In this document: positions 61,404 through 64,000 of the stretch, piece by piece
Numbering within the stretch: position 1 is the stretch's first letter
Layout: every line of letters begins with the position of its first letter
Source: Geosporobacter ferrireducens
GTDB taxonomy: Bacteria; Bacillota; Clostridia; Peptostreptococcales; Thermotaleaceae
NCBI RefSeq assembly: GCF_001750685.1
Contig: NZ_CP017269.1
Location: forward strand, 1,653,416-1,717,415
Length of the DNA stretch: 64,000 nt
Reading direction: 5' to 3'
Position numbers and translations under genes: made by a program
Notes under the pieces: generated by a model
The model's input: the letters and a program-made list of their open reading frames with translations, nothing else
What the model was told of the DNA's origin: nothing
Database searches by the model: none

Positions 61404-62432
61404 TCATGCATCTTCACAGTAGCCGGTGCCTGCTATAATGCTGCGTATAGCCGGTCTAGCTGCGTCTGAAAGCAGATAGTCATAGGTAGCATCCGGCACA
61501 AATTTTCTTATCTCATCCATTTTGTTCTCCGCAAGAAGCCGCCTAACATGAGAAGCACTAACCACCTGGCCGGCTTGTACGATCCGTTCAATTTCAAGAA
61601 CCTCAACCCCACCGGGTATGAGACGGTCTTTCATGGTTTGGTTATAGACTTCTGTAACCGGAGAAAAGGGTTCCGTGCCCACGAAACGTTTCGTCACTTT
61701 TAGGGCCGGTGCAATATGTTTTAAAAATATTTCTACGTCTATCGCGCAATGCGCTGCTGCAAGATCTTTCTCTCTTGTAAAATAGGATGGAAAGGTCAAA
61801 GAGGATACGACATATCGGCCGCCAGGTATCACCGTTACATTGGATAAATGGGCTGTACCTTTCCGGACCATTTCAAATCTCCCAGAAAAGGGAAACACAG
61901 ATAAATCTTCCTCAACGACGAATATATAGACTTTTTGGCTTTGTGCTGCTGCAATCTCAATTAATGCCTGATGCCCTAATGTAAAAGGATTGCAATTCAT
62001 CACAATTGCAGCAGCTTCGTCAGGGGCATCTTCTGCAATTTTCATCAGTTTTTGCACATAATCTTGAATACCCGGATTCCCCCATTCCAATAATACTGTA
62101 TAGGGGTTAGCGGTGGCAACAATATGAAATCCCAGTGATAGAAATTTTGACGTATTTATAGGTTTTGTAAATAGATGCAGCGCTGTTATACCGCAGGTTA
62201 GCCCATGGTTAATCAAGTGTGTCAGCACCTTGGCAGACAAATCTTCTCCTTGATAATCCGGTAAAACAGCCAACCCCTGTATCATATCACCGGCTAGAGA
62301 ACCCGTAGCTACCATTTGATGATTATCAAATAAACCCATGCTATAAGTCAAGTTATGTGGTATAGTCAAATCACATTGCCTAAAGAGTTCCGCTGCCTCA
62401 TGAATAGAGTGCAGCTTACGCTCAATAATCAC
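61404..62432 (-). CDS. citC: [Citrate (pro-3S)-lyase] ligase
   Basis: 342 residues: an N-terminal GNAT-like domain (about 1-110; TGSLAGDMIQGLAVLPDYQG) and a C-terminal nucleotidylyltransferase domain with MNCNPFTLGHQALIE and SASHVRRLL. It acetylates the lyase carrier with acetate and ATP. Starts with GTG after GTGAGGG. Position between an AbrB-type membrane protein and citG suggests one operon. Confidence 0.88.
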   Translation of the reverse strand: MIIERKLHSIHEAAELFRQCDLTIPHNLTYSMGLFDNHQMVATGSLAGDMIQGLAVLPDYQGEDLSAKVLTHLINHGLTCGITALHLFTKPINTSKFLSLGFHIVATANPYTVLLEWGNPGIQDYVQKLMKIAEDAPDEAAAIVMNCNPFTLGHQALIEIAAAQSQKVYIFVVEEDLSVFPFSGRFEMVRKGTAHLSNVTVIPGGRYVVSSLTFPSYFTREKDLAAAHCAIDVEIFLKHIAPALKVTKRFVGTEPFSPVTEVYNQTMKDRLIPGGVEVLEIERIVQAGQVVSASHVRRLLAENKMDEIRKFVPDATYDYLLSDAARPAIRSIIAGTGYCEDA

Positions 62433-62476
62433 TTTCCCTCACCTACCTCTATAATTATCAGCATGGCCTCTTTAAA

Positions 62477-63520
62477 TTACCCTGCAAGCTTCACGATCAA
62501 ACTAATAAGCTGTGGAAAAACAGAAACAACTACTACCATTCGAATAATCTGTAAAACGATAACATCTGCGCTTTCAACACCTATGTCTGCAGCAATCAGA
62601 GCCATATCAGATGCCCCAGCCGGTGTAGCTGTCAGCATAGATTCTTTAATGGACATATTAAAAGTCCTATTCAAAAATCTTCCAATCATCATGCAGGCTA
62701 ATGAATATCCGAGAATCAGTATAATGGCAGGTACCACTAGATATTTCATTTCCAAAACATCAGCATATTGAACACTACTGCCTATATATGCACCAGCAAG
62801 AACCTGTGCAAAGCGCCTCATCCATTTTGGCATACACGCTTTACCCGTAGAAAGCTTTAAGACAATAATGCTCACCATTGACAGAATCAATGCACCTGCT
62901 GTGATTCCTGCGTATTTTCCAATTAATCCAAAAACTGCAGCGATGACAATCGTCATAATAAAAGACGCTAAATGATGGGATTCAGATTTAACTCTTTTAT
63001 ATACTTCATCGTGACAAACTTCCAGCTCATCTTTTCCCTTGGCAATCTTTGCAATTATAGCCGGAAAAAAGCCTATGCCTGCCACAAGTCTAATAAACTG
63101 CATCACTGCAACCTTAGACGCATCCGCTCCCATATCTCCGCTGATAATAGGAATATCACTCATTCCTCCAGGAACCGCACACATCAGTGAGGTCACCAAA
63201 TCTAAAGGACTAAATCTATATATCAGCAATCCAGAAACAATATTGAGAATCATCATCCCAATAATTAAAACAATGGCAGGTTTAATAATAAATTTAAGTC
63301 TGGACAAATCGCTTTTTTCTACACTTACACCAATAAAAGCACCGGCAACAATTTGTGCTGCCAGTCTCCCTGCTGCGGGTATATAAGCCATTCCTGTTGT
63401 AATATTAAATAGAGAGACTGCTACGATGCTGCCTACCATCATTCCTCCTGGAATTTTAAATCGTGAAAACAGGTAGCCGACAAATGTACCTAGCAGGATT
63501 GTCATTAAGAAACTATACAT
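62477..63520 (-). CDS. AbrB-family membrane protein (putative transporter)
   Basis: About 347 residues with ten or so hydrophobic helices in two repeats, each with GGMxDIP or GASDMAL-type loop: MCAVPGGMSDIPIISGDMGADASKVAVMQ is cut here to the key part PGGMSDIP and ADASKVAVMQ; the second has ATPAGASDMALIAAD. This is the AbrB/AmoA-like membrane family of uncertain function. The ATG at 63520 follows AAGGGTGG; a GTG at 63532 is possible. It may carry the substrate of the lyase pathway. Confidence 0.75.
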   Translation of the reverse strand: MYSFLMTILLGTFVGYLFSRFKIPGGMMVGSIVAVSLFNITTGMAYIPAAGRLAAQIVAGAFIGVSVEKSDLSRLKFIIKPAIVLIIGMMILNIVSGLLIYRFSPLDLVTSLMCAVPGGMSDIPIISGDMGADASKVAVMQFIRLVAGIGFFPAIIAKIAKGKDELEVCHDEVYKRVKSESHHLASFIMTIVIAAVFGLIGKYAGITAGALILSMVSIIVLKLSTGKACMPKWMRRFAQVLAGAYIGSSVQYADVLEMKYLVVPAIILILGYSLACMMIGRFLNRTFNMSIKESMLTATPAGASDMALIAADIGVESADVIVLQIIRMVVVVSVFPQLISLIVKLAG

Positions 63521-63679
63521 TAAAAATACCACCCTTATACTTATTTATTCATTCCCGCTAACACCCTGTACTTAAATTGACAAGCAAATATGACCCATTA
63601 TATAATTAAAGTATCATATTAAAGCTTTTTTACTTACATAGGACCAGGGTATAAAGAGACTTAAGGAGGTCGAAATCCT

Positions 63680-64000
63680 TTGATACCTCATTTGATACCT
63701 AAAGAATTGATTTATGTTACTACAGTAGCTCAGTACGGAAATATCTCTAAAGCCGCAGAGCGTTTGTTTGTTGCTCAACCTTCATTAAGTCGTTGTATTC
63801 TCAGAATCGAAAGAGATCTTGGGGCAGAATTATTTAAACGTACTTCAGAAGGCTTGAAACCAACCTTTGCAGGAGAGTACTATATTGAAAATGCCAATAA
63901 AATCATCCGCCTTTACAAAGAACTTGAAATCCAGTTTTCTAATATTAGCAATATGCATATGGGACGACTGGCAGTAGGAACTACCACCCACTTAGGTTCC
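63680..64000 (+). CDS. LysR-family transcriptional regulator, N-terminal part
   Basis: The first ~107 residues are present; the gene runs off the right edge. The helix-turn-helix is AQYGNISKAAERLFVAQPSL, continuing SRCILRIERDLGAELFKR, standard for LysR proteins. TTG start with AAGGAGGT 9 bp upstream. It is divergent from the AbrB/citC operon and likely controls it. Confidence 0.85.
   Translation, partial: MIPHLIPKELIYVTTVAQYGNISKAAERLFVAQPSLSRCILRIERDLGAELFKRTSEGLKPTFAGEYYIENANKIIRLYKELEIQFSNISNMHMGRLAVGTTTHLGS

Noticed and set aside
1..64000. CRISPR arrays, tRNA, rRNA or prophage modules
   Set aside because: No regularly spaced repeats, no cloverleaf or rRNA sequence and no phage structural genes were seen on reading both strands.

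Overview
The window looks like chromosomal DNA of a low-GC anaerobic Bacillota (Clostridia-type). Supporting signs are AGGAGG-type ribosome binding sites throughout, an SLH-anchored surface protein, many lipoproteins, BlaR1/BlaI control, tripartite tricarboxylate transport, citrate-lyase accessory genes and a sigma-54 regulator. No rRNA, tRNA or CRISPR array was recognised. The species cannot be named from sequence alone.

Layout. 1-7.3 kb: a nickel/metallophore-type ABC importer (nikABCDE order, nikE cut by the window edge) behind a promoter with a Fur-like box, and a divergent CsoR-family repressor with a heavy-metal P1B ATPase. 7.5-9.4 kb: pruA behind its own promoter and a long structured leader. 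9.4-23.8 kb: a 14-gene co-directional cluster, the most unusual part of the window. It combines an ECF importer (S, two ATPases, T), MobB, two FMN-binding extracytoplasmic redox proteins (one a NapH/NosR-like 4Fe-4S membrane protein), a kinase-like protein, a phosphodiesterase-like lipoprotein, and about ten copies of a sulfite-oxidase-like domain spread over six exported proteins, one with an SLH wall anchor and one fused to a beta-propeller. The first gene is preceded by an RNA element that also occurs in the pruA leader.

24.5-29.9 kb: a stalk-domain exported protein, then a thiolase / DUF35 / ACP / Pta / AcpS operon with a divergent AraC regulator. 30-33.4 kb: a B1-type metallo-beta-lactamase homologue lacking one zinc-binding histidine, with BlaR1, BlaI and three matching operators. 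33.4-40.5 kb: mobile-DNA debris. It includes a deleted Y1-type transposase unit with 19-bp inverted repeats, a truncated phosphatase gene, and excisionase-like and TnpV-like fragments flanking a higher-GC two-component/ABC-transporter cassette.

40.5-51.4 kb: a sigma-54-controlled operon for uptake (TctCBA) and catabolism of a carboxylate, probably a four-carbon acid sugar (DUF1537 kinase, PdxA-type dehydrogenase, DapA-type lyase, two further dehydrogenases). It has a consensus -24/-12 promoter, GTTGC-array activator sites and a PrpR-type activator. 51.8-58.1 kb: a ribose-type sugar ABC operon with aldo/keto reductase and VOC proteins under a LacI repressor with recognisable operators. 58.3-64 kb: an MFS transporter, citrate-lyase maturation genes citC-citG-citX without lyase subunits, an AbrB-type membrane protein, and the start of a divergent LysR gene.

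Gene starts were moved to internal ATG codons where a clear ribosome binding site supports this. All functional names rest on motif and family recognition by eye; no database search was run.
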